A stretch of DNA of 64,000 nucleotides from the NCBI RefSeq assembly GCF_034931045.1, contig NZ_JAYGHH010000002.1, forward strand, positions 263,177-327,176, written 5' to 3'. The DNA is from Nodularia sp034931045. Lineage in GTDB: Bacteria > Cyanobacteriota > Cyanobacteriia > Cyanobacteriales > Nostocaceae. The notes beneath the pieces were generated by a model. That model saw nothing but the letters and a program-made list of their open reading frames with translations, did no database searches and was not told the origin of the DNA. Below, one piece after another: positions 26,242-35,051 of this stretch. Numbering within the stretch: the first letter of the stretch is position 1; every line of letters starts with the position of its first letter. A program made the translations under genes and the position numbers.

Positions 26242-29200
26242 ATGCCAAATATCATTTTTAAAAATGACCCATTATGGTTTAAAAATGCGATTATTTACGA
26301 AGTACCTATTCGTGCTTATGCTGATAGTAATGATGATGGGATTGGTGATTTAAGGGGATTGACAGCAAAACTAGATTACTTGCAAGACTTAGGAATTAAT
26401 ACTATTTGGTTACTACCATTTTTTCCTTCACCATTAAAAGATGATGGTTATGATATTTCTGATTATACCAGTATAAACCCTATATATGGTACATTGGAAG
26501 ACTTTAAAAAGTTATTAATTGCGGCTCATCAGCGTAGTATCAGGGTAATTATTGAGTTAATTATTAACCATACATCTGACCAACATCCTTGGTTTCAACG
26601 CGCACGTCGCGCTGCAAAAGGCAGTCCAGAACGAGATTTTTATGTGTGGAGTGACACGCCAGAAAAATACGAAGAAGCGCGGATTATTTTCCAAGATTTT
26701 GAAACCTCTAATTGGGCTTGGGATGCAGTTGCTAAAGCATATTTCTGGCATCGTTTCTACTCCCATCAGCCAGATTTAAACTATGATAATCCCTTAGTTA
26801 GAAAAGCGGTGTTTGATGTTTTAGATTTTTGGTTAGAAATGGGTGTAGATGGATTACGTATGGATGCAGTTCCTTATTTGTATGAAAGAGAAGGGACGAA
26901 CTGCGAAAATCTACCAGAGACTCATGCTTTTCTTAAAGATATGCGATCGCACATTGATCAGAAATATTCTCAAAAAATGCTCCTAGCTGAAGCTAATCAA
27001 TGGCCAGAGGATGCCGCCCAATACTATGGTGACGGGGATGAATGTCACATGAACTTTCATTTTCCCCTGATGCCGCGTTTATTTATCGCCCTCCAGATGG
27101 AAGACAACTTTCCCATAGTGGACATTCTGCAACAAACTCCCCGGATTCCTGATAACTGTCAGTGGGCATTGTTTTTGCGGAATCATGACGAATTGACCTT
27201 AGAAATGGTAACAGATGAAGACCGAGATTTTATGTATCGGGTTTATGCCCAAGACCCGGTAATGAGATTGAATTTAGGTATCCGCCGCCGATTAGCACCA
27301 TTATTAGGCAATGACCGTCGTCAAATCGAATTACTCAATAGTTTATTATTATCTCTGCCAGGGACACCCGTACTTTATTATGGTGATGAGATTGGTATGG
27401 GTGATAATGTTTATTTAGGCGATCGCAATGGCGTAAGGACTCCCATGCAATGGAGTTCTGACCGTAACGCTGGTTTTAGTCGCACTAATCCCCACCGCTT
27501 ACATTTACCCGTAATTATTGACTCAGAATATCACTACGAAGCTGTCAACGTTGAAGCACAACGGGCTAACTTTAATTCTCTGTGGTATTGGATGAAACGA
27601 TTGATTGCAACTCGTAACCGATTTCAGGCTTTAGGTAAAGGCAACTTTGAATTATTACACCCCAATAACCGCAAAGTTTTTGCCTTTAGCCGCACCTACG
27701 GCGAAGAATATATAGTAGTAGTTGCAAATCTATCTCATTATGTGCAAACAGCAGAATTAGATTTATCAGACTTCACTGGATTAATCCCAGTAGAAATTTT
27801 TGGTTACACAGAATTTCCAGCCATTGCAGAATCGCCTTATTTTCTCAGTCTCAGTCCCTACGGATTTTACTGGTTTGTCCTCAAACGTCAACTGAGTTTA
27901 ACTCAACCGCCGAAACCCCAAGCCGAGTTACCCACATTGGTGGTCAATGAACAGTGGCAAAATGTAATTTCCCAACGAGATTTAAAAGGGGTTTTGGAAT
28001 CGACACTGCGAGATTATCTATATACCTGTAAATGGTTTGGTGGTAAAAACCGAACTTTGCAATCAGTGCAAATTGTCGAAGCGATCGCCATACCCTATAA
28101 TCAGCAGTTAGCCGAGATGGTGTGGTTGCAGGTAGATTACATCGACAGAAACCGCGAAACTTATCTATTATTTCTGAGTTATGGGTCAGGTAATCAAGCC
28201 ATGCACCTGTTGTCAGAAATGCCGCAAGCTGTAATCGCACGTCTGCAAGTGCAAGGGGAGACTCCAGAAGCGGGAATTTTATTTGATGCTTTAGTAGATC
28301 AAGATTTTCTCAATGTATTGTTAGAGACAATCGCAAATCATGATGTATATCAGGGGATAACAGGAGAATTATTTGCCACAACCACTGATTTATACTCACA
28401 GTTATACCCAGAGAACACAGACCATGAACCAACAATCCTCAAAGAAGAAGAACAAACCAATACTTATATATTGTATGGCGAGCGATTGTGTTTGAAACTA
28501 TTCCGTAAATTTGAAGAAGGTATGCACCCGGATTTAGAAATTCGGCGTTTTCTGGGTGAGAAACAACTCTTGCACCATTTTCTACCTATAGCTGGGGCTT
28601 TAGAATACCGCCGCCCCCAGAGATTTGGGGATACTCCAGCCCTAGCGATGACCGTAGGCATATTACAAGAATTGATTTTAGATACTCGCAGTGGTTGGGA
28701 TTATACTCTCGATAGCCTGCGTCATTACTTTGATATCGTCACGACAAAACAAGCAACTATTACCGAAGTTCCCATACCATCAGGTTCTCTACTGGATTTG
28801 CAGAGAACTGAAATTCCCGACTTGGCAATTCAAACCATTAATTCCTACCTTCCCAATGCAGAAATATTGGGGAAATCCACGGCTGAATTGCATATTGCTT
28901 TAGCGACAGACACAGATAATCCCGATTTTGCACCAGAACCCTTTTCATCGTTTTACCAACGTTCCATATATCAAGATGCGCGTAACCTCACAGGACGAGT
29001 CTTTCGATTCCTCAGAGAACGGGCAGAATATTTGCCATCTCATACCCAGGAGTTAGCAGCAGATGTTCTCCATCAGCAGCAAGAGATTTTGGCACGGTTT
29101 CAGTTAGTGGTAAATCAAAAAATTATCGCTTTGCGGACTCGTTATCATGGCGACTATCATCTGGGGCAAGTGCTATACACTGGCAAAGACTTTATTATCA

Positions 29201-29604
29201 CTCATTTTGAGGGTAAAATGGCTCGCAGTTTGAGTGAACGCCGCCGCAAGCGATCGCCTTTAAGAGATGTAGCCCGAATGCTGGTATCCTTTAACTATGC
29301 GGTGACTCAAGCTCTGCGCTATGAAGTAGAAACTGGCATGATTCGTCCAGAAAATCTCCCCCTGATGGAACAATGGGCGCAGTTTTGGTATACCTGGGTG
29401 AGTGCTACCTTCTGCAATTCTTATTTAGCAACTGCTGGGGAAAACAACTTTTTACCAAAGACGCAAGCAGAATTACAATTACTACTTTTTGCCTATCTAT
29501 TGGAAAAAGCTATTGAAGCACTTGAACATGAACTTAATCATCGTCCCGATTATGTGGATATTCCTCTGCAATTGATTTTGCAATTGTTAGCGCAATCTGA
29601 CTAA
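26242..29604 (+). CDS. treS: Trehalose synthase (maltose glucosyltransferase)-maltokinase fusion
   Basis: 1120 residues. Residues of about 10-555 are a GH13 TreS that interconverts maltose and trehalose: YEVPIRAYADSNDDGIGDL, nucleophile region DGLRMDAVPYL, acid/base AEANQWPEDA, NHDELTLEMV, and PGTPVLYYGDEIGMGDN. Residues of about 580-1120 resemble maltokinase (Mak/Pep2), which makes maltose 1-phosphate for the GlgE route: WFGGKNR, CHGDYHLGQ-like HGDYHLGQVLY and SERRRKRSPLRDVARML. The magnesium-binding Asp of the usual IDFEGEP motif is His988 here (THFEGKM), so the kinase half may be impaired. Transcribed alone; a 380-bp spacer separates it from the kinase operon. Possible roles are osmotic or desiccation response. 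Confidence 0.93.
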   Translation: MPNIIFKNDPLWFKNAIIYEVPIRAYADSNDDGIGDLRGLTAKLDYLQDLGINTIWLLPFFPSPLKDDGYDISDYTSINPIYGTLEDFKKLLIAAHQRSIRVIIELIINHTSDQHPWFQRARRAAKGSPERDFYVWSDTPEKYEEARIIFQDFETSNWAWDAVAKAYFWHRFYSHQPDLNYDNPLVRKAVFDVLDFWLEMGVDGLRMDAVPYLYEREGTNCENLPETHAFLKDMRSHIDQKYSQKMLLAEANQWPEDAAQYYGDGDECHMNFHFPLMPRLFIALQMEDNFPIVDILQQTPRIPDNCQWALFLRNHDELTLEMVTDEDRDFMYRVYAQDPVMRLNLGIRRRLAPLLGNDRRQIELLNSLLLSLPGTPVLYYGDEIGMGDNVYLGDRNGVRTPMQWSSDRNAGFSRTNPHRLHLPVIIDSEYHYEAVNVEAQRANFNSLWYWMKRLIATRNRFQALGKGNFELLHPNNRKVFAFSRTYGEEYIVVVANLSHYVQTAELDLSDFTGLIPVEIFGYTEFPAIAESPYFLSLSPYGFYWFVLKRQLSLTQPPKPQAELPTLVVNEQWQNVISQRDLKGVLESTLRDYLYTCKWFGGKNRTLQSVQIVEAIAIPYNQQLAEMVWLQVDYIDRNRETYLLFLSYGSGNQAMHLLSEMPQAVIARLQVQGETPEAGILFDALVDQDFLNVLLETIANHDVYQGITGELFATTTDLYSQLYPENTDHEPTILKEEEQTNTYILYGERLCLKLFRKFEEGMHPDLEIRRFLGEKQLLHHFLPIAGALEYRRPQRFGDTPALAMTVGILQELILDTRSGWDYTLDSLRHYFDIVTTKQATITEVPIPSGSLLDLQRTEIPDLAIQTINSYLPNAEILGKSTAELHIALATDTDNPDFAPEPFSSFYQRSIYQDARNLTGRVFRFLRERAEYLPSHTQELAADVLHQQQEILARFQLVVNQKIIALRTRYHGDYHLGQVLYTGKDFIITHFEGKMARSLSERRRKRSPLRDVARMLVSFNYAVTQALRYEVETGMIRPENLPLMEQWAQFWYTWVSATFCNSYLATAGENNFLPKTQAELQLLLFAYLLEKAIEALEHELNHRPDYVDIPLQLILQLLAQSD

Positions 29605-29615
29605 TGAAAAAGTTA

Positions 29616-29767
29616 GTAGTGAGGACTTTAGTCCTCTCTATCTCCTGTAAGTAGGTAGACAAGAAAAATCCCAACTATATGACGAAAGGTAAACAAAGCA
29701 GAAATCCTGACCAATGACCAATGACAAAGGACACATAACGACACAAGGAAGGGCTAAAGCCCAACTA
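29616..29767 (+). repeat. Composite palindromic element split by a MITE-like insertion
   Basis: GTAGTGAGGACTTTAGTCCTC (in two parts: GTAGT then GAGGACTTTAGTCCTC) at 29616-29636 and GGGCTAAAGCCCAACTAC at about 29750-29767 are the two halves of an element that is intact at 39760-39805. Between them lies a family-A copy (29648 to about 29740) whose 3' end is lost. Confidence 0.6.
29648..29740 (+). mobile_element. MITE-like element family A, copy 2 (3'-truncated)
   Basis: Begins TAAGTAGGTAGACAAG and keeps the internal CCTGACCAATGACCAATGAC block, but diverges from copies 1 and 3 before the GACCCCCACC segment, so it lacks the right inverted repeat. Confidence 0.65.
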
Positions 29768-29809
29768 CGAACTGCTGAACATTAATTTGATTATTTCCTA
29801 GCAACCTTC

Positions 29810-30652
29810 TTAAATACTTGTAACCTGGGGATGTGTTTCCAACCAAATATCAATATCACTCAATACCTGCTGGGGAATTTCCCACGGAAATAAATGTGCG
29901 GTATTGGGATAAGAATAGTACTGGCTATTTTTTAGGTGTCGCGCTGTTTCTAAACTTGATTCGGCCGTGATATGACGGTCTTGTTCTCCAGCTAATATTA
30001 AGCTAGGACAGTTAATTTGCTGTAAATCTGTCAGTCGATTGTAACCGGATTTGAGGGCAGTATATAGGGCGCGAGTTGCGGGAGAGGAGGTTTGTAAATA
30101 GGCCTGTGCTGCTTCCTGGGCAATATAATTGTATGCCGTAGGGGTATGTTGTTGAATTAAATAACGAAAGAGCGATCGCTTGCCAAAAGTATCAATATTC
30201 CACTGCCAACTCGGTTGCAGATAATTCAAAATTCCAGCAATGCCAGTATAGAGATTATCCTGCCAAGTGATGGGAGGATGATTACCACGGGGTCTAGCTG
30301 CTGTAGCCACTAAAATTAAACCAGTCACCCGTTCTGGTAGTCGCAATGCCATTTCCATTGCCAAAATCCCCCCCAGTGACCATCCTAAGATAAGACATTT
30401 TTCGATTTGATAGCGGTCTAGCAGCGCTTCTAAGTCAGTCAAATGATCTAACATCTCAAAATTTCCATTGCAGCGACTCTTGCCGTATCCACGTAAATCA
30501 GGGGCGAATGTTTGGTAATTCTGGGATAAGTGATTAGTAAACACAGAAAGATTCCGACCAGAACCAGGATGACCATGTAAACCGAGAATTGGGAATCCTT
30601 CACCTTGAATATAGACGTTGAGGTTTACCTCTGTTGTAGAAATTAAGGACAT
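29810..30652 (-). CDS. Alpha/beta hydrolase
   Basis: 280 residues from the ATG at 30652 (MSLISTTEVNLNVYIQG). Seen: the oxyanion HGHPGSGRN, the nucleophile elbow GWSLGGILAM (Ser), an acidic residue in LILAGEQDRHI, and His in NTAHLFPWE. The fold and triad are clear; the lid region (residues of about 125-200) is Trp/Tyr-rich. It resembles epoxide-hydrolase/esterase-like proteins of cyanobacteria. Convergent with treS. The longer frame begins with a TTG nine bases earlier and is less likely. Substrate unknown. Confidence 0.88.
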   Translation of the reverse strand: MSLISTTEVNLNVYIQGEGFPILGLHGHPGSGRNLSVFTNHLSQNYQTFAPDLRGYGKSRCNGNFEMLDHLTDLEALLDRYQIEKCLILGWSLGGILAMEMALRLPERVTGLILVATAARPRGNHPPITWQDNLYTGIAGILNYLQPSWQWNIDTFGKRSLFRYLIQQHTPTAYNYIAQEAAQAYLQTSSPATRALYTALKSGYNRLTDLQQINCPSLILAGEQDRHITAESSLETARHLKNSQYYSYPNTAHLFPWEIPQQVLSDIDIWLETHPQVTSI

Positions 30653-30767
30653 AATTTGCAATTTTTGTCATCAATATATAACATTTAATTTCTTTGATTC
30701 CCCAGTTAGAAAAGCACATAAATGATTAAATTATTCCCAATCCCCCCGACTCCCCTACCTGTTCAGT

Positions 30768-30791
30768 AGTGACAATTCATGAATTGTCACT
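30768..30791. repeat. Perfect 24-bp palindrome
   Basis: AGTGACAATTCA followed by its exact reverse complement. A related palindrome with the core CAATTCATGAATTG lies at 37743-37763. Confidence 0.8.
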
Positions 30792-31024
30792 TCATTTTTT
30801 CCAGCAAGTGTCGAATGCTCCAGAATCGGAAGGTATGCCGCAGGAATGATCCTTATATAGTTCAATTCTGCTAAAACTTTTTTTCCACTGCGAGAGGATA
30901 TTTTTATGTGTTACATTTCCTATACCCGTTTTAAAAAGCTCGGTCATACTTTCCTAAGTTTCATCAATAACCTCATAACTTAGGAGCTAGAATTCAATAT
31001 ATTTAGCTCCACTGCCCGGATACG

Positions 31025-31151
31025 TAAGTAGGTAGGAAAAAACCAAAATATATTACGAACAGTAAACAGGGCAAAAATCCTTACCAATGACCAATGACCA
31101 AGGACAAATGATGACCCCCACCAGTTAACTTTATTTACGCCCACTTACTTA
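31025..31151 (+). mobile_element. MITE-like element family A, copy 3 (127 bp)
   Basis: Begins TAAGTAGGTAGG and ends CCCACTTACTTA, giving imperfect terminal inverted repeats of about 12 bp. Same length as copy 1 and nearly identical inside. No open reading frame. Confidence 0.78.
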
Positions 31152-31461
31152 ACAGTTTTCTGAAGGACAATCATTTTTAGTCCATTGCACTGGCGATACT
31201 ACTATCCTCTCAACTGGTCAAAATTTAATTACATATTGCGGAGAAAAAAGTTTTGTGGCGTTGAGCATTCTGCCCGCCTGGATGAGTATATTAACTGACC
31301 ATCTGCTATTACCTTGATCTAGCAAGTAGATACATTAATCTTATCCTTCTCCGTAGAATCACCATTTAACAATTAACACCATCACAGAAAAAACAACTAA
31401 ATTCCGTGTAATTTTTGGTATAGGTTCTGTAAAATCGAAATTTAAATTACAAAATCAAAAA

Positions 31462-31968
31462 ATGATGCGTTGGCTAACTTTAGTTCCGATGCTGTTGAGT
31501 CTTTTACTAATGGGCTGTTCCATGAAAACAACAGCAAAATCTCCCACACCCACCCCCAACAGTCAAACCCAAGCATTCGCTGGTCAAATGCTCCCCATTT
31601 CTGCGGAGGCAATTATTTCTGATGGTACTAGAATTCAGTTGGAAGTAGCACGAACACCGGAACAGCAAGCACAGGGCTTAATGTATCGTCCTACTTTACC
31701 TGATAATCAGGGGATGTTATTCCCATTTCCTGCTGCACAACCAGTCAGATTTTGGATGAAAAATGTCCCTGTTCCTCTGGATATGGTGTTTTTGCAAAAT
31801 GGAGTAGTTAAATATATTCAAAATTCTGCACCTCCCTGCACAAGTGAGCCTTGCCCAACCTATGGACCCAATGTTCCCATTGATACGGTAATTGAACTGC
31901 GGTCTGGGCGAGCTGCCGAATTAAATTTACAGCATGGAGATCGAGTCAAGATTGAGTTCTATGAGTAG
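31462..31968 (+). CDS. DUF192 lipoprotein
   Basis: 168 residues: a signal peptide with lipobox LLLMGC, a Pro/Thr linker, then a DUF192 domain (ARTPEQQAQGLMYRPTLPDN, MLFPFPAAQPVRFWMKNVPV, LDMVFL, ending NLQHGDRVKIEFYE). DUF192 proteins are about 120 residues and of unknown biochemistry, widespread as exported proteins. Two Cys (PPCTSEPCPTYGP) are close together and may form a disulphide. Alone on its strand. Confidence 0.9.
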   Translation: MMRWLTLVPMLLSLLLMGCSMKTTAKSPTPTPNSQTQAFAGQMLPISAEAIISDGTRIQLEVARTPEQQAQGLMYRPTLPDNQGMLFPFPAAQPVRFWMKNVPVPLDMVFLQNGVVKYIQNSAPPCTSEPCPTYGPNVPIDTVIELRSGRAAELNLQHGDRVKIEFYE

Positions 31969-32409
31969 GAATGGGCTAACATCCCCATTTGTTCTAACTG
32001 TTTTTAATCATAGTCAAATTTGCAATTTTAAGGTAAAATCACATTTCTACACTGGAGATGCCAAAAATATTCCTTTTGGCGTAAGTGTAAACGGACGCTC
32101 ATAAGAGAGTATTAGCTATGGAAACTTTGCTACTAAATGTGTAGTTCAATCAAGCATCATCGTTAACAAGAGGGCATCAAATTAGACCTGAGTAGTTTGT
32201 AGCTTGAGAATTGAGCCGATAAATGAGGCTCTCAAGGGGAAATTTTCTAGTTTTATCTGTGAAATCGGTCGGTTTGATAAATTTAAGCAAAATTTTTTCA
32301 CGTGTTTATCCGGTAAATATCAGTTACCTATGAAATATTAGCTGCGGGCTACTGAGAAATGCTAAATCGTTATATGACAATACATTCAATTCAAGGAGGT
32401 GAGTTACAA
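31969..32409. other. Spacer before DUF2949 gene
   Basis: No gene supported. A short ATG frame at 32359 joins the DUF2949 frame but lies upstream of the strong ribosome site, so the stretch probably forms the mRNA leader. Confidence 0.5.
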
Positions 32410-32601
32410 ATGCCACCATCAACATATTCGCGACTAATTCATTTTCTCCAGGAAGATTTGGCAATTTCGGCGGCATCTCTGGCAGTTGCCCAGCGACATC
32501 GAGAGCAAGATCCAGGTCCGTTACCGATGATTCTGTGGCAGTATGGGTTAATTACTTTAGAACAGTTAGAACAAATTTATGACTGGCTAGAAACGGCGTA
32601 A
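32410..32601 (+). CDS. DUF2949 family protein
   Basis: 63 residues from the ATG at 32410, chosen because AAGGAGGT at 32393-32400 is a near-perfect Shine-Dalgarno sequence ten bases upstream; the ATG at 32359 lies before it. The sequence (STYSRLIHFLQEDLAISAAS, then LPMILWQYGLITLEQLEQIY) matches the cyanobacterial DUF2949 pattern, a small helical protein of unknown function. No partner gene adjoins it. Confidence 0.82.
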   Translation: MPPSTYSRLIHFLQEDLAISAASLAVAQRHREQDPGPLPMILWQYGLITLEQLEQIYDWLETA

Positions 32602-32807
32602 TTATTAAGGGACTACAGCAAGTCATTGATTAAAGGTCAAAACAAAACACTTATTAGATCAGCTTTTCATTAATTTCAAGTGATTGTGCTATGCCAATAT
32701 ATAGCAATTGCTCAGGCAGTTAAGAGAGTATGGATTGCCCAAAGCTTTGAAATAACTAGGTTTATACTCAGTATTTTGCTATAAGTTTCACACAGGAGAA
32801 TTGAGGT

Positions 32808-32927
32808 ATGTTGTGTCCATTATGCCTTGTACGAAGGCTGATAGACCAGAGAATTGATTGTTGCTATTTCTATTTATTTCAATACACATTCAAGGAGCGA
32901 GTTAAAGATTTAACTCGCTCTTTATAA
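32808..32927 (+). other. Possible small ORF or small RNA ending in a terminator
   Basis: AGGAG at 32794-32798 precedes an ATG at 32808 opening a 39-codon frame (MLCPLCLVRRL...TRSL). The frame runs through the strong hairpin at 32895-32920. Either a tiny protein with a CPLC motif or, more likely, the 3' part of a small RNA. Confidence 0.35.
32895..32925 (+). terminator. Strong intrinsic terminator
   Basis: GAGCGAGTTAAA (32895-32906) and its exact complement TTTAACTCGCTC (32909-32920) are followed by TTTAT. It may end the DUF2949 transcript or a small RNA between 32602 and 32895. Confidence 0.75.
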
Positions 32928-32972
32928 TTTCATCAAAAAAACCAACCTCAATCCCCAGGCTTTAGCAAGCTA

Positions 32973-33129
32973 CCGTGTACACACAAGTGATTGAATTTAA
33001 CCAAGTCCTCACAAATCGCCTTTAACTCCCAAAATTGGGGGAACAAGAATTTTCCAAGTTTCCCAGACTTCGGGAATTTAGGGGCAAAATAGACTCAAAT
33101 GCAGACAGATAGGACTTGTGTGTACACCG
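32973..33129 (+). mobile_element. MITE-like element family B, copy 1 (157 bp)
   Basis: Starts CCGTGTACACACAAGT and ends ACTTGTGTGTACACCG: 16-bp terminal inverted repeats with one mismatch. Internal G-rich and C-rich blocks (AAAATTGGGGGAACAAGAAT, CAAATGCAGACAG) recur at 42224-42344 and, inverted, at 39621-39724. No ORF. Confidence 0.78.
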
Positions 33130-33165
33130 CAGAATTTACTTTTGGATTGTGGATTGATAATTTTG

Positions 33166-34320
33166 TCAGGATTGTCTAAATACTTGAGCAGCTGCCGCTA
33201 CACCACCACCGGGAGTAAAGTTTTCGTGACCTAGTTCAGCGAGAGTAACTTCTAAAGCGGCTATACAGCTAAGAATATCGCGATCGCTTACAAAACCCAA
33301 GTGACCAATGCGGAAAATTTTGTTTTTCAGATGGTCTTGACCGCCAGCCAAGGCAATATCAAAACGCTTGTTCATTAACGACCGAATTTTATCCGCTTCC
33401 ATTCCTGGTGTGGCTACAGCCGTAATTGCCGGACTAGCATAATCATCTGACCCAAATAAAGGTAAATTCAAACCTTTAACAGCCGCACGGGTAGCATTTT
33501 TGAGTCGTTGATGTCGTGTGAAAATTGACTCCAAGCCTTCTGCTTTCATCATGCCTAATGTGGTGTGTAAAGCCACAATCAAGTTCACGGGTGGAGTAAA
33601 AGGAGTCGTATTTTTAGCTGCGGATTTGCTATATTTACCCAAGTCTAGATAATACTTTGGTAACTTCGCAGTTTTGTATGCTTCCCAAGCCTTGGGACTA
33701 ACCGCAACAAATCCCAAGCCGGGAGGAATCATATAGCCCTTCTGAGAACCAGAAGCTACGACATCCAAACCCCAAGCATCTACAGGTAAATTAAATGCAC
33801 CCAAGCTAGTGACTGCATCCACAATAATTAAAGCTTCGCCATGTTCTTTCACAAGGCGGTTGATAGTTTCTAAGTCATTCAACACACCGGTTGAGGTTTC
33901 GCTGTGGGTAATAATTACGGCTTTGATTTGCTTTTCGGTATCACCTTGCAATTTTTCAGCAAACAGCGCAGTATCTAAAGGTTTGCCCCATTCGGCGGTA
34001 ATCGCTTCGACGTTCAAACCGTAGGCTTCACCGATTTCTACCCAGCGTTCTCCAAATTTACCATTGGAACCAACTAGAATGCGATCGCCTGGAGACAGAA
34101 AATTAATAATTCCCGCTTCTACTGCACCCGTGCCGCTAACATTCAGCGTCAGGACATCATTTTGAGTTTGGTGTAACCATTTGAGGTTTTCTGTCACCTC
34201 AGCCATGATCTTGCTAAACTCATTGGTACGGTGTCCAATTGGGTGCTTGGCTAATGCCAGCAAGGCAGCCTCTGGCACTGGTGTGGGGCCAGGAATCATT
34301 AGCATCAGCTTATTGTCCAT
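33166..34320 (-). CDS. Class V aminotransferase (alanine-glyoxylate/serine-pyruvate type)
   Basis: A 384-residue PLP enzyme. Seen: MLMIPGPTPVPEAALLALAK (family start), SGTGAVEAGIINFL, the PLP-binding Asp in IIVDAVTSLGAFN, the Schiff-base Lys in SGSQKGYMIPPGL, and a C-terminal GGQDHLKNKIFRIGHLG. It should transfer the amino group between glyoxylate or hydroxypyruvate and alanine/serine, a photorespiratory step important in cyanobacteria. Homologues are often mislabelled as a 'soluble hydrogenase 42 kDa subunit'. A run of Gly and Ala (GGGVAAAAQVF) ends the protein. Transcribed alone. Confidence 0.92.
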   Translation of the reverse strand: MDNKLMLMIPGPTPVPEAALLALAKHPIGHRTNEFSKIMAEVTENLKWLHQTQNDVLTLNVSGTGAVEAGIINFLSPGDRILVGSNGKFGERWVEIGEAYGLNVEAITAEWGKPLDTALFAEKLQGDTEKQIKAVIITHSETSTGVLNDLETINRLVKEHGEALIIVDAVTSLGAFNLPVDAWGLDVVASGSQKGYMIPPGLGFVAVSPKAWEAYKTAKLPKYYLDLGKYSKSAAKNTTPFTPPVNLIVALHTTLGMMKAEGLESIFTRHQRLKNATRAAVKGLNLPLFGSDDYASPAITAVATPGMEADKIRSLMNKRFDIALAGGQDHLKNKIFRIGHLGFVSDRDILSCIAALEVTLAELGHENFTPGGGVAAAAQVFRQS

Positions 34321-34710
34321 GTGTTTGTCCTAAAGTCAAATAAAAGTTAAAAGTGTAAGCGAATAGTTAAATTCTGGTGATGAATTTTAGATTTACCTGC
34401 ATATACATCAGTTTTCAAATCTATAGTAAACCTATAGAAAAAGTATGATTGAAGCTAAATTATGTTTAGCTTGACTTTTACAACAATTTATGTATATTTA
34501 AAATAATCTAAAATTCTTGAGTTTAGCTAACGGAAAAGAGACATTAAATTTTCTACCCAATTTGTCTGAATTCTTAAGTGGAGCTTACTTAGAATCTCAC
34601 AAATCAGGGTACAAATACAATATGGGAGCAAATTTTTTCCCTTCAAATTAGTGAAGGCGGAGTACAGACGCGATTCATCGCGTCTAGACAAGAGTATAGA
34701 TTCTGTCTGC
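34321..34710. other. Spacer with no supported gene
   Basis: A 70-codon minus-strand frame (34527-34739) overlaps the 3' end of the next gene and has no ribosome site or recognisable motif. The sequence CGCGATTCATCGCGTCT near 34670 forms a short stem. Confidence 0.5.
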
Positions 34711-34959
34711 TCAATCGGGGACCACAGCTTTAGCTGCATGATGATTGATTGACCAACGATGATCTATTCCCATAGAAGAAAATTGGCAAATATTTTCTAG
34801 TTGCTTTTGCTGTGCGGCTGCTTTCCGGAGAGTAATAATGAGTTGGTTGACTTGATGTCGCAAATCAGGGTTTTGACTGACGGCCGACATAGTTTGCCTT
34901 TCTAAAAGTTGAAGTAAAAGTTCGTAGTGAATAGGCGAAGGTAAGGGAATTTGCTCCAT
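34711..34959 (-). CDS. Small conserved cyanobacterial protein (DUF5340-like)
   Basis: 82 residues. The sequence MEQIPLPSPIHYELLLQLLE, then NPDLRHQVNQLIITLRKAAA and IDHRWSI, matches a small helical protein I know from many cyanobacteria (DUF5340, from memory). It is rich in Leu and Gln and has no membrane segment or catalytic motif. It lies upstream on its strand of nothing related and follows trpC in the same orientation. Unknown function. Confidence 0.72.
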   Translation of the reverse strand: MEQIPLPSPIHYELLLQLLERQTMSAVSQNPDLRHQVNQLIITLRKAAAQQKQLENICQFSSMGIDHRWSINHHAAKAVVPD

Positions 34960-35051
34960 TAGATTTAATACTTCAAATTAGGGATGTTTTGTGAATCAGA
35001 GTTAAAACTCTTGCCAAAATTGTTATGCAATGAACCAGTACTTAGTTATTA

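Larger units (their letters stand above)
30653..31461. other. Repeat-bearing spacer
   Basis: No gene. Contains a perfect 24-bp palindrome (30768-30791), a full family-A element (31025-31151) and AT-rich sequence before the DUF192 gene. Confidence 0.6.

Noticed and set aside
34527..34739. 70-codon minus-strand ORF
   Set aside because: Overlaps the end of the DUF5340-like gene, no ribosome site, no motif.
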